From a virus, in IMG/VR virus record IMGVR_UViG_3300046777_000444, positions 1 through 40,353 of that record: 40,353 nt of DNA. One strand, 5' to 3'. Under the pieces are notes generated by a model. It saw only the letters and a program-made list of their open reading frames with translations, did not search any database and had not been told where the DNA came from. Within the stretch, counting starts at the first letter, position 1. Each line of letters opens with the position of its first letter. Shown here piece by piece: positions 1 to 7,607 of the stretch. Position numbers and translations under genes: made by a program.

Positions 1-1
1 A

Positions 2-55
2 ATGGAAATGAAAAAGGGTATGAAGAAGATGGCTGCAAAGAAGAAGAAGAAATAG
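2..55 (+). CDS. C-terminal fragment of small Lys-rich protein
   Basis: This is the last 17 codons of the 52-residue gene seen complete at 39891-40049; its start lies off the left edge. The fragment is almost all Lys, Met and Ala and ends in five lysines. It stops two bases before the next start. It belongs to a run of tiny basic proteins between the capsid and the head-tail adaptor. Function unknown. Confidence 0.75.
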   Translation: MEMKKGMKKMAAKKKKK

Positions 56-57
56 TT

Positions 58-285
58 ATGGCTACCCGTATTGGTTCATTATCTAGATATGGAAAAAATC
101 TAGGTAAAGAGGCAGGTGAGTTTGGTAGAGCCTGGCTGAAAGCATTTAATGATTCTGCAGATATTAACCCTGGAGCAAATGCTAGAGCAGCACAATCAAA
201 CTCTAAACAAAGAGAAGCACAGGGACAATTGATTGGTGCTCTATTTGGTAGAGAATATGACAAGAAGGGTCGTCGTACAAAATGA
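58..285 (+). CDS. Small hypothetical protein, 75 aa
   Basis: I do not recognise this protein. It is basic at both ends (the C terminus is KKGRR) with a central stretch rich in Ala, Asn and Gln. It begins two bases after the preceding stop and its TGA overlaps the next ATG (ATGA), so it is part of a tightly coupled run. A second copy lies at 40052-40279 with three silent and one missense difference, which indicates purifying selection and therefore a real gene. Its place between capsid and neck genes suggests a minor virion or packaging-related role, which is inference. Confidence 0.8.
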   Translation: MATRIGSLSRYGKNLGKEAGEFGRAWLKAFNDSADINPGANARAAQSNSKQREAQGQLIGALFGREYDKKGRRTK

Positions 286-464
286 AGAAGACTGCCAAAC
301 AAAAGAAGGTTGCCAAAGTAATGCGCGAGTTTAAGGCTGGCACATTACATTCAGGTAAGAATCCTAAGGGTCCTAAGAAGGCTCCAGTAGTAAAGAACCG
401 CAAACAAGCAATTGCCATTGCCTTATCTGAGGCTGGAATGGCTAAAAAGAAAGGCAAGAAATAA
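282..464 (+). CDS. DUF6496-like small basic protein
   Basis: A 60-residue protein with the pattern KVMREFKAGTLHSG, then GPKKAPVV, then KNRKQAIAIALSEAG, which I associate with the DUF6496 family found in phages and some bacteria. Function is unknown. About one third of the residues are Lys or Arg and it ends in AKKKGKK, so nucleic acid binding is plausible. It overlaps the previous stop (ATGA) and its own stop overlaps the next start (TAATG). A partial second copy lies at the right edge (40276 onward). Confidence 0.8.
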   Translation: MKKTAKQKKVAKVMREFKAGTLHSGKNPKGPKKAPVVKNRKQAIAIALSEAGMAKKKGKK

Positions 465-724
465 TGGCAAAGATTCGCAGAATGAGTGGCTATAAGCCTG
501 AAGGAGTTCAGCCTGAAGATTACATCTATGCCCGTGAAGTGGCTGGACAGAAGGCAGTAACTTCATCAGAAAAAGAAATGCAGAAAAAGGCTCAAGCGGA
601 TGTAAAGTATCTAGAGGCTAAGTATCCAAGCATTGCTAGTAATTTTAAATTATTTGGAGATAGACTTGAACAACCTTCTCACGGAGGTTTGAGAAAGAAG
701 TCTAATATCAAGAAGGCTCAATAG
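464..724 (+). CDS. Hypothetical protein, 86 aa
   Basis: Starts within the TAATG overlap with the preceding gene. The protein is charged (MAKIRRMSGYKPEGVQ at the N terminus, a Lys/Glu-rich middle, KKSNIKKAQ at the end) with no transmembrane segment or cysteine motif. I do not recognise a family. The continuous one- to four-base overlaps on both sides support translation. A virion or morphogenesis role is inferred from position only. Confidence 0.75.
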   Translation: MAKIRRMSGYKPEGVQPEDYIYAREVAGQKAVTSSEKEMQKKAQADVKYLEAKYPSIASNFKLFGDRLEQPSHGGLRKKSNIKKAQ

Positions 725-873
725 TGTCTTCTGGTAAATACAAAGTTCACAGGGGATTTAACCCAATCCAAATTAAGGACGGTATGGTTGTGAGACTTCG
801 TAAGAATGGAACCGTCAAAACAGTTCTAGGAAAGTATGGCGAGTATGGCAAACAAAGCGGACCCAAGGCTTAA
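724..873 (+). CDS. Small hypothetical protein, 49 aa, GTG start
   Basis: Reading from the GTG that overlaps the preceding TAG by one base gives 49 codons to a TAA at 871-873. The product starts MSSGKYKVHRGFNPIQIKDG and has a compact, beta-rich look (VVRLRKNGTVKTVLG). It overlaps the next gene by 29 bases if that gene starts at 845. Without this gene there would be a gap in an otherwise contiguous array, and the sequence has no stop in frame. Not a family I recognise. Confidence 0.65.
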   Translation: MSSGKYKVHRGFNPIQIKDGMVVRLRKNGTVKTVLGKYGEYGKQSGPKA

Positions 874-1111
874 GAAGGCTGGAGTATCAGGCTACAACAA
901 GCCTAAACGCACACCGAATCATCCGACTAAATCACACGTTGTTGTGGCTAAAGAAGGAAGTCAAGTAAAGACTATTCGATTTGGTCAGCAAGGTGTTACT
1001 GGCGATAAAAAGCCAACAGCAAGACAAAAATCATTTAAGGCTCGTCACGCTAAGAATATTGCTAAAGGCAAAATGAGTGCAGCCTATTGGGCAGATAAGG
1101 TGAAGTGGTGA
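845..1111 (+). CDS. Small basic phage protein, DUF6321-like
   Basis: An 88-residue protein whose middle reads KSHVVVAKEG, then TIRFGQQGVTG, and whose end is MSAAYWADKVKW. This strongly patterned sequence is widespread in phages; I associate it with DUF6321, without being able to search. Two in-frame ATGs lie at 836 and 845; I prefer 845, which gives the MANKADPR start. The TGA overlaps the following GTG. The protein is rich in Lys and Arg, and a DNA- or capsid-associated role is inferred only from position. Confidence 0.75.
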   Translation: MANKADPRLKKAGVSGYNKPKRTPNHPTKSHVVVAKEGSQVKTIRFGQQGVTGDKKPTARQKSFKARHAKNIAKGKMSAAYWADKVKW

Positions 1112-1266
1112 AGAAAGCATTCTGGGACAAGAAGAACCCTAAGAAAACTTCTAAGAAACTGACACCAGCACAAAAAGCAGCAGCAAAGAAAAGGGCTAAG
1201 GCAGCGGGACGTCCTTACCCAAATTTAGTAGATAACGCAGCAGTAGCCAAGAAGAAAGGCAAGTAA
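1108..1266 (+). CDS. Small Lys-rich protein, 52 aa, GTG start
   Basis: GTG at 1108 overlaps the preceding TGA (GTGA) and the TAA overlaps the next ATG (TAATG). The product reads MKKAFWDKKNPKK and then LTPAQKAAAKKRAKAAGRPY, with NLVDN before a KKKGK tail. It resembles the other small basic proteins of this run in its Lys/Ala tail. It could be a nucleic-acid-binding peptide; I do not recognise a named family. Confidence 0.8.
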   Translation: MKKAFWDKKNPKKTSKKLTPAQKAAAKKRAKAAGRPYPNLVDNAAVAKKKGK

Positions 1267-1541
1267 TGGCAACAGGCACAGCAGGTAGTTCTTTCACTAG
1301 CGAATTAAATCGCTTGGCTAACGGTGGGACATATCCAGCCATATCAGCGTATAAGGCACCGACTGCTGCTGCTAATGCTTATGCTGGAACCACAGGTTTG
1401 GCTTTAATTGCTGCACTCAATAAAAAAGCAGATGCTAACCGCCAACCATCAGCCTATAAAGCCTTAGGCGGAATATGCAATGAACTTGCAGGAACAACAA
1501 ATTTATCACCGACTGATGCCTTAAGGAGTATTAACCTGTGA
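1266..1541 (+). CDS. Conserved-looking Ala-rich protein, 91 aa
   Basis: The product (MATGTAGSSFTSELNRLANG, then GTTGLALIAALNKKAD, then GGICNELAGT) has the look of a family common in actinophages upstream of neck proteins; I know no function. Ala, Asn and Thr dominate and there is no charged tail, unlike its neighbours to the left. It starts in a TAATG overlap and ends in GTGA with the adaptor candidate, so it is probably translationally coupled to that gene. Confidence 0.75.
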   Translation: MATGTAGSSFTSELNRLANGGTYPAISAYKAPTAAANAYAGTTGLALIAALNKKADANRQPSAYKALGGICNELAGTTNLSPTDALRSINL

Positions 1542-2455
1542 CAACTCTTTCAGAAATGATTGATGAGGTTTTAATTAACCTCTCTGGATATACCTACCAG
1601 CAGGACCGCTCCACATACTTGACTGCTGCAGTAACAACATTAACTTCCCCGAGTTCTTCCCCAACTATTCTTAGCCTTGGTTCTACTCAAGATGTAGGCA
1701 AAGGTGTTCTAGAAGTAGATGAAGAACTTATGTGGATTGACTCATTTGACCGTGTTGCTAACACCGCAACTATTGCTCCTTATGGTCGAGGATATCTAGG
1801 TACTACTGCAACAACTCACGCAGTTGATGCAAAGGTAACAGTATCTCCTATCTTCCCACGCAGTTCAATTAAGAAGGCTATTAACGACACTATCCGTGCA
1901 ATGGGCACACAGTTGATGGTGGTCAAGCAAACAACCTTTACTTTTAATGCTGCTCAAAATACATATGACTTAGGTGGATTAAACATTGAATCTATCCTTA
2001 CGGTTATGTGGCAAGACACAGGTCCATCTCAAGAATGGATTCGAGTTAATCGTTATGACTTTGACCCACAGGCAGATGTAGCAACCTGGGGTGCTGGTGG
2101 ACAGACAATTACAATTTATGACTACATAACTGCAGGTCGTACTGTCAAGATTATGTACATCACACAACCAACTGCTTTTACTTCTAACAGCCAAGACTTT
2201 ACAACTCAGACAGGATATCCAGCAACAGCAAAAGATGTAGTAATTCTTGGTGCTGCATACCGACTATTAACTTATCTTGACCCTGCTCGTGCTAGCCAAA
2301 TTAGCCCACAGGCTGATGAGGTCGATGCAAAGCGTCCATTTGGTTCTGCCAATAATGCTGTGCGTCAAATTTTTGCTCTATATACACAGAGACTACGGGA
2401 AGAGATTTCTGCTTTCCAAGGTCAATTCCCTCCCCGCATTCGCTTCAACCGATAG
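1538..2455 (+). CDS. Probable head-tail adaptor or neck protein, 305 aa
   Basis: A 305-residue protein with an N-terminal helix (TLSEMIDEVLINLSGY), a beta-rich segment (about 40-110: SPTILSLGS, VLEVDEELMWIDSF, GYLGTTATTHAVDAKVTVSP), and then helices (SSIKKAINDTIRAMG). The C-terminal third has two more helices (KDVVILGAAYRLL, AVRQIFALYTQRLREEISAFQG). This order and the place between capsid genes and tail fibres fit an adaptor that joins portal to tail. The family assignment is inference; a tail-tube-like or virion accessory protein is the alternative. GTG start overlapping the preceding stop. Confidence 0.55.
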   Translation: MTTLSEMIDEVLINLSGYTYQQDRSTYLTAAVTTLTSPSSSPTILSLGSTQDVGKGVLEVDEELMWIDSFDRVANTATIAPYGRGYLGTTATTHAVDAKVTVSPIFPRSSIKKAINDTIRAMGTQLMVVKQTTFTFNAAQNTYDLGGLNIESILTVMWQDTGPSQEWIRVNRYDFDPQADVATWGAGGQTITIYDYITAGRTVKIMYITQPTAFTSNSQDFTTQTGYPATAKDVVILGAAYRLLTYLDPARASQISPQADEVDAKRPFGSANNAVRQIFALYTQRLREEISAFQGQFPPRIRFNR

Positions 2456-2463
2456 GAACCTGA

Positions 2464-4257
2464 ATGACAACTCGCCAATACTCATCTCGTTCTCAACAGA
2501 GTACGTTAACTAGCGCGATTACTGCTGGCGCAACCTCAATGGTTGTCGTAAGCGGAACTGGCTTACTTGGTGGTGTAACGATTCCATCGGGTAGAACATT
2601 TACTTTAGTTATTGACCCAGATACAGCAATTGAAGAAATTGTAGATGCCACGGCGGTATCTACTAATACATTTACGATTACTCGAGCCATTGATGGCTCA
2701 ACAGCACAAAGTCACTCAGCAGGTGCAGTAGTCCGACATATGGCAATCGGTAGAGATTACCGTGACGCTAATTTGCACGCTGAAGCATCTGCTTATTATA
2801 ACGATGGTAGTGGTACTGGTCACGCAATGCACGGCATTGCATCTGGCGAAGGTGATGTAGTAGGTACACTTAAGACGCAGACACTTACTAACAAAACTCT
2901 TACCTCTCCTACGATTACCAACCCAAGCATATCGGGTGCTGGTGTTGATGCAAGCATTGTCTTTGAGGGTGCTACTGCCGATGCTTATGAAACAACTCTT
3001 ACAGTAGTCGACCCAACACAAGACAACACAATTACCCTACCTAATACAACAGGTACAGTAGTAATTGCTAACGCAGTCCAGACTTTAACTAACAAGACAA
3101 TGGGCGACGCCCTAAATGCTGGTGGCTTTAGAATCACAAATATTGCTACACCAGTAGATGCCAACGATGCAGTCAATAAAACCTTCGCAGACGCTCAGGT
3201 TGCTGCTGCAGCCACAAGTGCTGCCAGTGCTGCTACAAGTGCCTCTAGCGCCTCTACAAGCGCTTCTAGCGCCCTTACTAGCGCCAACAGTGCATCTACC
3301 TCAGCCTCATCTGCTTTAACCTCTGCAAACTCAGCAGCCACTTCAGCATCATCTGCTGCAGCCTCTACATCTGCTGCTGCAGTATCTGCAAGTTCTGCTG
3401 CTGCTAGTGCTACGGCTGCTTCTACTAGTGCAACCAGTGCTGCTGCTTCTGCTACTGCTGCTGCAACCAGTGCATCATCGGCTAGCACTTCAGCATCAAG
3501 TGCTTTAACATCAGCCAACTCTGCTTCTACTTCTGCCTCATCGGCAGCAACAAGTGCATCTGCTGCATCTACATCAGCATCTAGTGCAAGCACATCAGCA
3601 TCATCTGCTTTGACTAGTGCCACTAGTGCAGCAACATCTGCTTCATCTGCATCAACTAGCGCATCTAGTGCATTGACTTCTGCTAACTCTGCAGCGACAA
3701 GCGCTGCCAGTGCAGCAGCATCCTTTGATGCCTTTGATGATGAATACCTAGGACCTAAATCATCTGACCCGACTGTAGATAATGATGGCAATCCTTTAAC
3801 TGCTGGTACTTTGTACTACAACACAGTACTTCCAGGTATGAAGGCTTATACAGGAAGTGCTTGGCAAGTAGTAGCACCTGATACATCTAACTTCGTAGAC
3901 AAATCACTTTGGTCTGCTAAAGGTGTAATTGTCTCAGCGACATCTGCTTCTACACCAACAGCATTTACTGTAGCCTCAACTAACGGTTGGATTCTTAGCG
4001 CCGATAGCGCTGAAGCAACTGGACTAAAATGGATAGCACCTAATCCTGGTGACATTACTGGAGTCACAGCAGGCACAGGACTTACTGGCGGTGGCACTTC
4101 AGGCACCGTAACACTAGCCCTAGATACAACTGGGGTAACTACAGGAACATATACTCTTTCTACCATAACAGTTGACGCGTATGGTAGAATTACCTCTGCA
4201 TCTACAGGAACGGCGCAGGGAGAAACCTTTAACCCTCTATTCCTAATGGGAGCATAA
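2464..4257 (+). CDS. Tail fibre with Ser/Ala heptad repeat shaft
   Basis: A 597-residue fibre. The N-terminal 120 residues are beta-rich (likely the virion-attachment end). Residues 140-215 carry the fibre-type repeats LTNKTLTSPTI and QTLTNKTM. Residues about 250-420 are a shaft of Ser, Ala and Thr with a seven-residue period of the type SASSALT. A knob follows, with LYYNTVLPGMKAYTGSAW, and the C terminus has GVTAGTGLTGGGTSG and DAYGRITSAS, both common in phage fibres. No catalytic motif is seen. It is the first of six virion genes in a row and probably makes a trimeric host-contact fibre. Confidence 0.85.
   Translation: MTTRQYSSRSQQSTLTSAITAGATSMVVVSGTGLLGGVTIPSGRTFTLVIDPDTAIEEIVDATAVSTNTFTITRAIDGSTAQSHSAGAVVRHMAIGRDYRDANLHAEASAYYNDGSGTGHAMHGIASGEGDVVGTLKTQTLTNKTLTSPTITNPSISGAGVDASIVFEGATADAYETTLTVVDPTQDNTITLPNTTGTVVIANAVQTLTNKTMGDALNAGGFRITNIATPVDANDAVNKTFADAQVAAAATSAASAATSASSASTSASSALTSANSASTSASSALTSANSAATSASSAAASTSAAAVSASSAAASATAASTSATSAAASATAAATSASSASTSASSALTSANSASTSASSAATSASAASTSASSASTSASSALTSATSAATSASSASTSASSALTSANSAATSAASAAASFDAFDDEYLGPKSSDPTVDNDGNPLTAGTLYYNTVLPGMKAYTGSAWQVVAPDTSNFVDKSLWSAKGVIVSATSASTPTAFTVASTNGWILSADSAEATGLKWIAPNPGDITGVTAGTGLTGGGTSGTVTLALDTTGVTTGTYTLSTITVDAYGRITSASTGTAQGETFNPLFLMGA
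3211..3727 (+). repeat. Degenerate 21-base tandem repeat encoding SASSALT-type heptads
   Basis: This stretch of the fibre gene encodes more than twenty consecutive seven-residue units built of Ser, Ala and Thr with an occasional Leu or Asn, for example SASSALT followed by SANSAST. Codons vary (agc, agt, tct, tca for Ser), so the protein repeat is kept while the DNA repeat has decayed. A 198-codon open frame on the opposite strand here is a by-product of the composition. Confidence 0.85.
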
Positions 4258-4260
4258 TAA

Positions 4261-4590
4261 ATGGCAACAACATATAAGGTGCTGGGTCAGGTTAATCCCA
4301 GCGCAACAACAGCGACTACGGCATATACCGTACCGTCTGCTACCGAAACTGTTATATCAACTATAACGGTTTGTAATGCAGGTTCTGCACCTGCTTCTTA
4401 CCGAATTGCAGTAAGACCAAATGGAGAATCTTTGGCTACAAAGCACTATATTACTTATGATGCCAGCATTGCTCCACAAGAAACACAAACTTTAACTATA
4501 GGTATAACCTTAGATGCAACAGATGTCGTGACTGTTTATGCAAGCACGGCAAATTTTGCATTTAATCTATTTGGAAGCGAGATAGCATAA
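4261..4590 (+). CDS. Small beta-rich virion protein, 109 aa
   Basis: The protein is almost entirely beta-strand-prone (YTVPSATETVISTITVCNAG, PASYRIAVRPNG, TLTIGITLDATDVVTVYAS) and resembles short tail-fibre-associated or decoration proteins. There is no signal peptide or catalytic motif. It starts three bases after the fibre stop and its stop overlaps the next start (TAATGG). A shorter relative in style lies at 6452-6754. The role as a fibre-associated or receptor-contact module is inferred. Confidence 0.65.
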   Translation: MATTYKVLGQVNPSATTATTAYTVPSATETVISTITVCNAGSAPASYRIAVRPNGESLATKHYITYDASIAPQETQTLTIGITLDATDVVTVYASTANFAFNLFGSEIA

Positions 4591-5747
4591 TGGCGACAAA
4601 TAATATTAGAAGTGGTAAGCGTAATTACGCTAGACCTACATCTCCTACAACTGGTAGCGCAACTACAAGTTCAGCAACTGCAAGTGTTGCATACTCATTT
4701 ACGCCAAGTACTCTTGGTCCAGCAGCAACAAGTTATTTACTGACAGCAGCAACGACTGCTGGCGCAACAAGAAATACTGCTACCGTAAATACTACATCTG
4801 GTAACTTTATTGCTCTCGGTGGGGGTACTCTTAATATTCAAGCACAATCCATTAACTATAATGGAGCAGGTCCAGTTGCAACAATTGCATCTGCATTGCC
4901 AATTCCACAAACATATTCATTAGTTTCTACATATAATGCTAGCGCTACATATACAATTCCTTCAGGAATTACAAAACTTGCTGCATATGTAATCGGAGCA
5001 GGTGGTGGTGGAGGAGCAGGTGGAGATAGGGCTGGAACTAACAACATAAGTCCTGCTGGAGGCGGTGGTGCTGGTAGCGGAGGAATTGTTGGCTTTAAAG
5101 ATTATGCCGTTACAAGTGGTGATGTAGTTACTATTACTGTAGGTACTGGTGGTACTGGTGGTACTGGTAGTTGGAATCGTCAAGGAAATCAGGCTGCTAA
5201 TGGTGGTAATGGTGGAACATCAAATATTACTGTAGGTAATACTTCTATTGCAACAGCCAATGGTGGTGGCGCTGGACAAGGCGGTGGTGGTGTTATTTCA
5301 AACAGCGGTGAAGGAAACTCATTCCAAGGTAATGGCGGAGGTGGAGGTAGCGGTTCAAGCAATGTTTCTGGCGCTATAACAATTTCTGGTGTTACTGGAG
5401 GTAAAGGTGCAGGATATGCTCAAAACACTAACGCTGCTTCTGAGTCTGGCTCACTGCAAACATCTAATTCAAATATAACTGGTGCTTCCAATATAGCAGC
5501 AATTAATCCATCTAACACCGCTTATGGAAGCGGTGGCGGTGGTGGAAAGTCTGGAGTTACTAATGGTTCCGCTGGTGCAGGCGGTGGTGGCGCTGGTGGT
5601 AATCCTGGTGTAGCAGGTTCTGCTGCAACTGGCGCTGGTGCAGGTGGAGGTGGCGGTGGAGGCAGTGTTTCTGGCACTACCAACGGAGATGGTTGGGCTG
5701 GTGGCGCTGGTGCTGCTGGTCAAGTTCTTCTTTACATATCAGAATAA
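4590..5747 (+). CDS. Glycine-rich tail adhesin, 385 aa
   Basis: The N terminus (about 1-110) is Thr/Ser/Ala-rich. The middle has the segment TYTIPSGITKLAAYVIGAGG, a hallmark of glycine-rich adhesin domains, and the rest to about residue 375 is dominated by runs of four to seven glycines (AGGGGAGSGG, SGGGGGKSG, AGAGGGGGGGS) ending in QVLLYISE. Poly-glycine loops of this kind form the receptor-binding surface in phage adhesins such as T-even gp38. It probably determines host specificity, and its glycine blocks may be hypervariable between relatives. Confidence 0.8.
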   Translation: MATNNIRSGKRNYARPTSPTTGSATTSSATASVAYSFTPSTLGPAATSYLLTAATTAGATRNTATVNTTSGNFIALGGGTLNIQAQSINYNGAGPVATIASALPIPQTYSLVSTYNASATYTIPSGITKLAAYVIGAGGGGGAGGDRAGTNNISPAGGGGAGSGGIVGFKDYAVTSGDVVTITVGTGGTGGTGSWNRQGNQAANGGNGGTSNITVGNTSIATANGGGAGQGGGGVISNSGEGNSFQGNGGGGGSGSSNVSGAITISGVTGGKGAGYAQNTNAASESGSLQTSNSNITGASNIAAINPSNTAYGSGGGGGKSGVTNGSAGAGGGGAGGNPGVAGSAATGAGAGGGGGGGSVSGTTNGDGWAGGAGAAGQVLLYISE

Positions 5748-5765
5748 TAAACGATAGGGGACAAA

Positions 5766-6452
5766 ATGAAAGAGATAAAGTTTACCAATGTGCTTGGGTT
5801 GGATTTTTTTCCGCCCAAGCCAGCGGTAAAAGAAGTGCCTGATTGGTATAGAAAAACACCAGAATATGTAGGAGAGCAAGGTAAATTAATTACCGATAAA
5901 GGAACTCCTCATACAGTCAAAAAATGTATACCAGTATTTGACGCTATGACTGCTGGATATATTCTTTATACTCAGGTAGATGTTCAGGTAACACAGCAAG
6001 ATGGCTTACCTTATTATCATTGGTCTGACCAAGGTGCAATATCTTTTCATCCAATAGAACAGGCTCCATTACATCCTGGTGTAAATGGTGCTCCATTTCC
6101 TAAATGGAATAATCCTTATGCAATTAAAACTGTACCAGGATATTCAACATTGTTCATACCACCGATGCATAACTCAAATGGTATATTCACAGTCTTGCCT
6201 GGACTGGTAGATACAGATACATATAAGGCACCAGTAAATTTCCCATTCACTTTAAATGATGTGAAGTGGGAAGGTTTAATCCCAGCAGGAACCCCTATGG
6301 TTCAGGTAATCCCAATCAAACGGGATGTATGGGAGCACAAAATAGGAGATGACTCTGACCGCAGGGAGCAGAGTCTAGTTACTTCTAAACTTAAAACCCT
6401 GTTTTTTAACTCATATAAAAGACAATTCTGGCACCGAAAGGAATATAGATAG
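5766..6452 (+). CDS. Uncharacterised protein, 228 aa, in the fibre module
   Basis: The sequence is rich in Pro, Trp and Tyr, unlike the surrounding Thr/Gly-rich fibres: FFPPKPAVKEVPDWYRKTPE at the start, HWSDQGAISFHP, then YSTLFIPPMHN and DTDTYKAPVNFPFTL. Several His, Asp and Pro positions suggest a compact, possibly metal-binding or cupin-like fold, perhaps an enzyme. It recalls an uncharacterised family (possibly DUF6065) but I cannot confirm this. It has its own binding site, AGGGGACAAAATG. The next gene starts with GTG overlapping its stop. It may modify or assist the fibres. Confidence 0.6.
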   Translation: MKEIKFTNVLGLDFFPPKPAVKEVPDWYRKTPEYVGEQGKLITDKGTPHTVKKCIPVFDAMTAGYILYTQVDVQVTQQDGLPYYHWSDQGAISFHPIEQAPLHPGVNGAPFPKWNNPYAIKTVPGYSTLFIPPMHNSNGIFTVLPGLVDTDTYKAPVNFPFTLNDVKWEGLIPAGTPMVQVIPIKRDVWEHKIGDDSDRREQSLVTSKLKTLFFNSYKRQFWHRKEYR

Positions 6453-6754
6453 TGGCAGATACATCAATTACGCTGTACAGAGGCGCAGCAGCAACCTCTA
6501 ATACAACACTATACACATCACCATCCAGCGTAGCGGTAGCAGTTACTAACATTGCTATTACCAATACGACTACATCTGCTGCTACGGCTACAGTTAACCT
6601 AGCAACAGTTGCTTTGGTGTCTAGCATTTCGGTGGCTGCTAATACAACCCAGTTCATAGACCTAGAGCAGATTATTTATAACGCTGAAACTATTACTGGT
6701 TCTGCATCTACGACTGGAGTTAACTTCCACATTGCTGGATATGAGGTTTACTAA
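6452..6754 (+). CDS. Small Thr/Ala-rich virion protein, 100 aa
   Basis: Starts with GTG overlapping the preceding TAG by one base. The product is a repeat-free beta-rich chain (SITLYRGAAATSNTTLYTS, VAVTNIAITNTTTSAATATV) ending FHIAGYEVY. It resembles the 109-residue protein at 4261 in length and composition, and both lie between larger fibre components. Probably a fibre-associated or tail-surface protein. Confidence 0.6.
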   Translation: MADTSITLYRGAAATSNTTLYTSPSSVAVAVTNIAITNTTTSAATATVNLATVALVSSISVAANTTQFIDLEQIIYNAETITGSASTTGVNFHIAGYEVY

Positions 6755-7359
6755 TGGCTATTAAACAATCACCTCAAGCATTAGTTCCTGCAGACCTTCA
6801 AAGACCATTTTTACTTCCTAAAACAACTGGTTATTATTATGGAACACCAATGTCGTATGGTGCTGCACAAACTGGTAGAACAATGGCGGTAAATACTACT
6901 TATTATGTTCCAATCTATTTTGATGGAAATATTACCTATGACAGAATTGCTATAAAGTCCTTTTCTTCTTGGGCTACAGGTCCAGCAACAGTTCGTTTGG
7001 GTATATATAATGCTTCATTAACTACTGGTAGACCAGATACGGTTTACTTAGATGCAGGAACAATATCAGTTACTGCTGCTAATACCGACCAATTAATAAC
7101 TATTTCAACTACCCCTCCTGCTGGTTATTATTATCTAGCAATGAATAGCCAGGTAGCAGCAAGCACAAATAATTATGAAGGACCAGGCAATAACGCTGCA
7201 TCATTCATAAATGGCTTTGCCAGTGATACCATAGCAAATCTAGGTTTACGCGCTGCTTTTGAAGAATCAAAAACAGTAACTTCAGGATTTACTACTGCGG
7301 GAACTTTAACCCCTGCAAACATAGCAGGCATTCCATTCATAAAGGTTAGGGCAGTATAA
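6754..7359 (+). CDS. Probable tail surface protein, 201 aa
   Basis: A beta-rich protein with many Tyr residues (TTGYYYGTPMSYG, TTYYVPIYFDGNITYDRIAI, PPAGYYYLAMNSQ) and a jelly-roll-like alternation of strands. The composition matches carbohydrate-binding and fibre-tip proteins rather than enzymes. It starts and ends in one-base overlaps (TAATG) with its neighbours and so is co-translated with the fibre set. The role is inferred from context. Confidence 0.6.
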   Translation: MAIKQSPQALVPADLQRPFLLPKTTGYYYGTPMSYGAAQTGRTMAVNTTYYVPIYFDGNITYDRIAIKSFSSWATGPATVRLGIYNASLTTGRPDTVYLDAGTISVTAANTDQLITISTTPPAGYYYLAMNSQVAASTNNYEGPGNNAASFINGFASDTIANLGLRAAFEESKTVTSGFTTAGTLTPANIAGIPFIKVRAV

Positions 7360-7589
7360 TGACAGATAAAATTAAATCAGTTACTTATGGTTTAGGTGGC
7401 TATGATGAATCTAAACCAGATAACAATATAGTAGAAATTTTATATTATACTGAAGAAGAATTAGCGAAACTTCAAGCAGATGAAGAAGCCAAGGCAGAAG
7501 CCGAAGCAGCCGAGCAACAGAAGTTTAATGATGCTGTAGCCCAAGCAGTTGCTGCAGCCCTTGCTGCATTACAGGCACCACAAGAGTAA
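7359..7589 (+). CDS. Small protein with C-terminal coiled coil, 76 aa
   Basis: The first 30 residues look like a strand-forming cap (KSVTYGLGGYDESKPDNNIVEILYY split by charged turns). The remainder is a Glu/Ala/Lys helix (EELAKLQADEEAKAEAEAAEQ and then AVAQAVAAALAALQ) that should form a coiled coil. This could trimerise with a fibre or act as a fibre chaperone. I do not recognise a family. The gene follows the fibre set by a TAATG overlap. Confidence 0.6.
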   Translation: MTDKIKSVTYGLGGYDESKPDNNIVEILYYTEEELAKLQADEEAKAEAEAAEQQKFNDAVAQAVAAALAALQAPQE

Positions 7590-7607
7590 CTAAACTAGGG
7601 GACAATA

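Larger units (their letters stand above)
1..359. repeat. Left copy of the terminal overlap repeat
   Basis: Bases 1-359 recur at 39995-40353, offset 39,994, without insertions or deletions. I compared the copies by eye and found five substitutions, at 117, 231, 241, 278 and 326. Four are silent and one (278) changes Thr to Ile near the end of the 75-residue protein. The simplest reading is a circular or concatemeric genome read past its starting point. The substitutions argue against a true identical direct terminal repeat. Confidence 0.95.

Noticed and set aside
3195-3791. 198-codon open frame on the minus strand
   Set aside because: It is the reverse of the Ser/Ala repeat of the fibre gene and consists only of Ala, Asp, Val, Leu and Glu. 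No start signal, no neighbours in that direction.
4962-5723. Open frames on the minus strand under the glycine-rich adhesin
   Set aside because: By-products of Gly codons read backwards; low-complexity Ser/Thr products without start sites.
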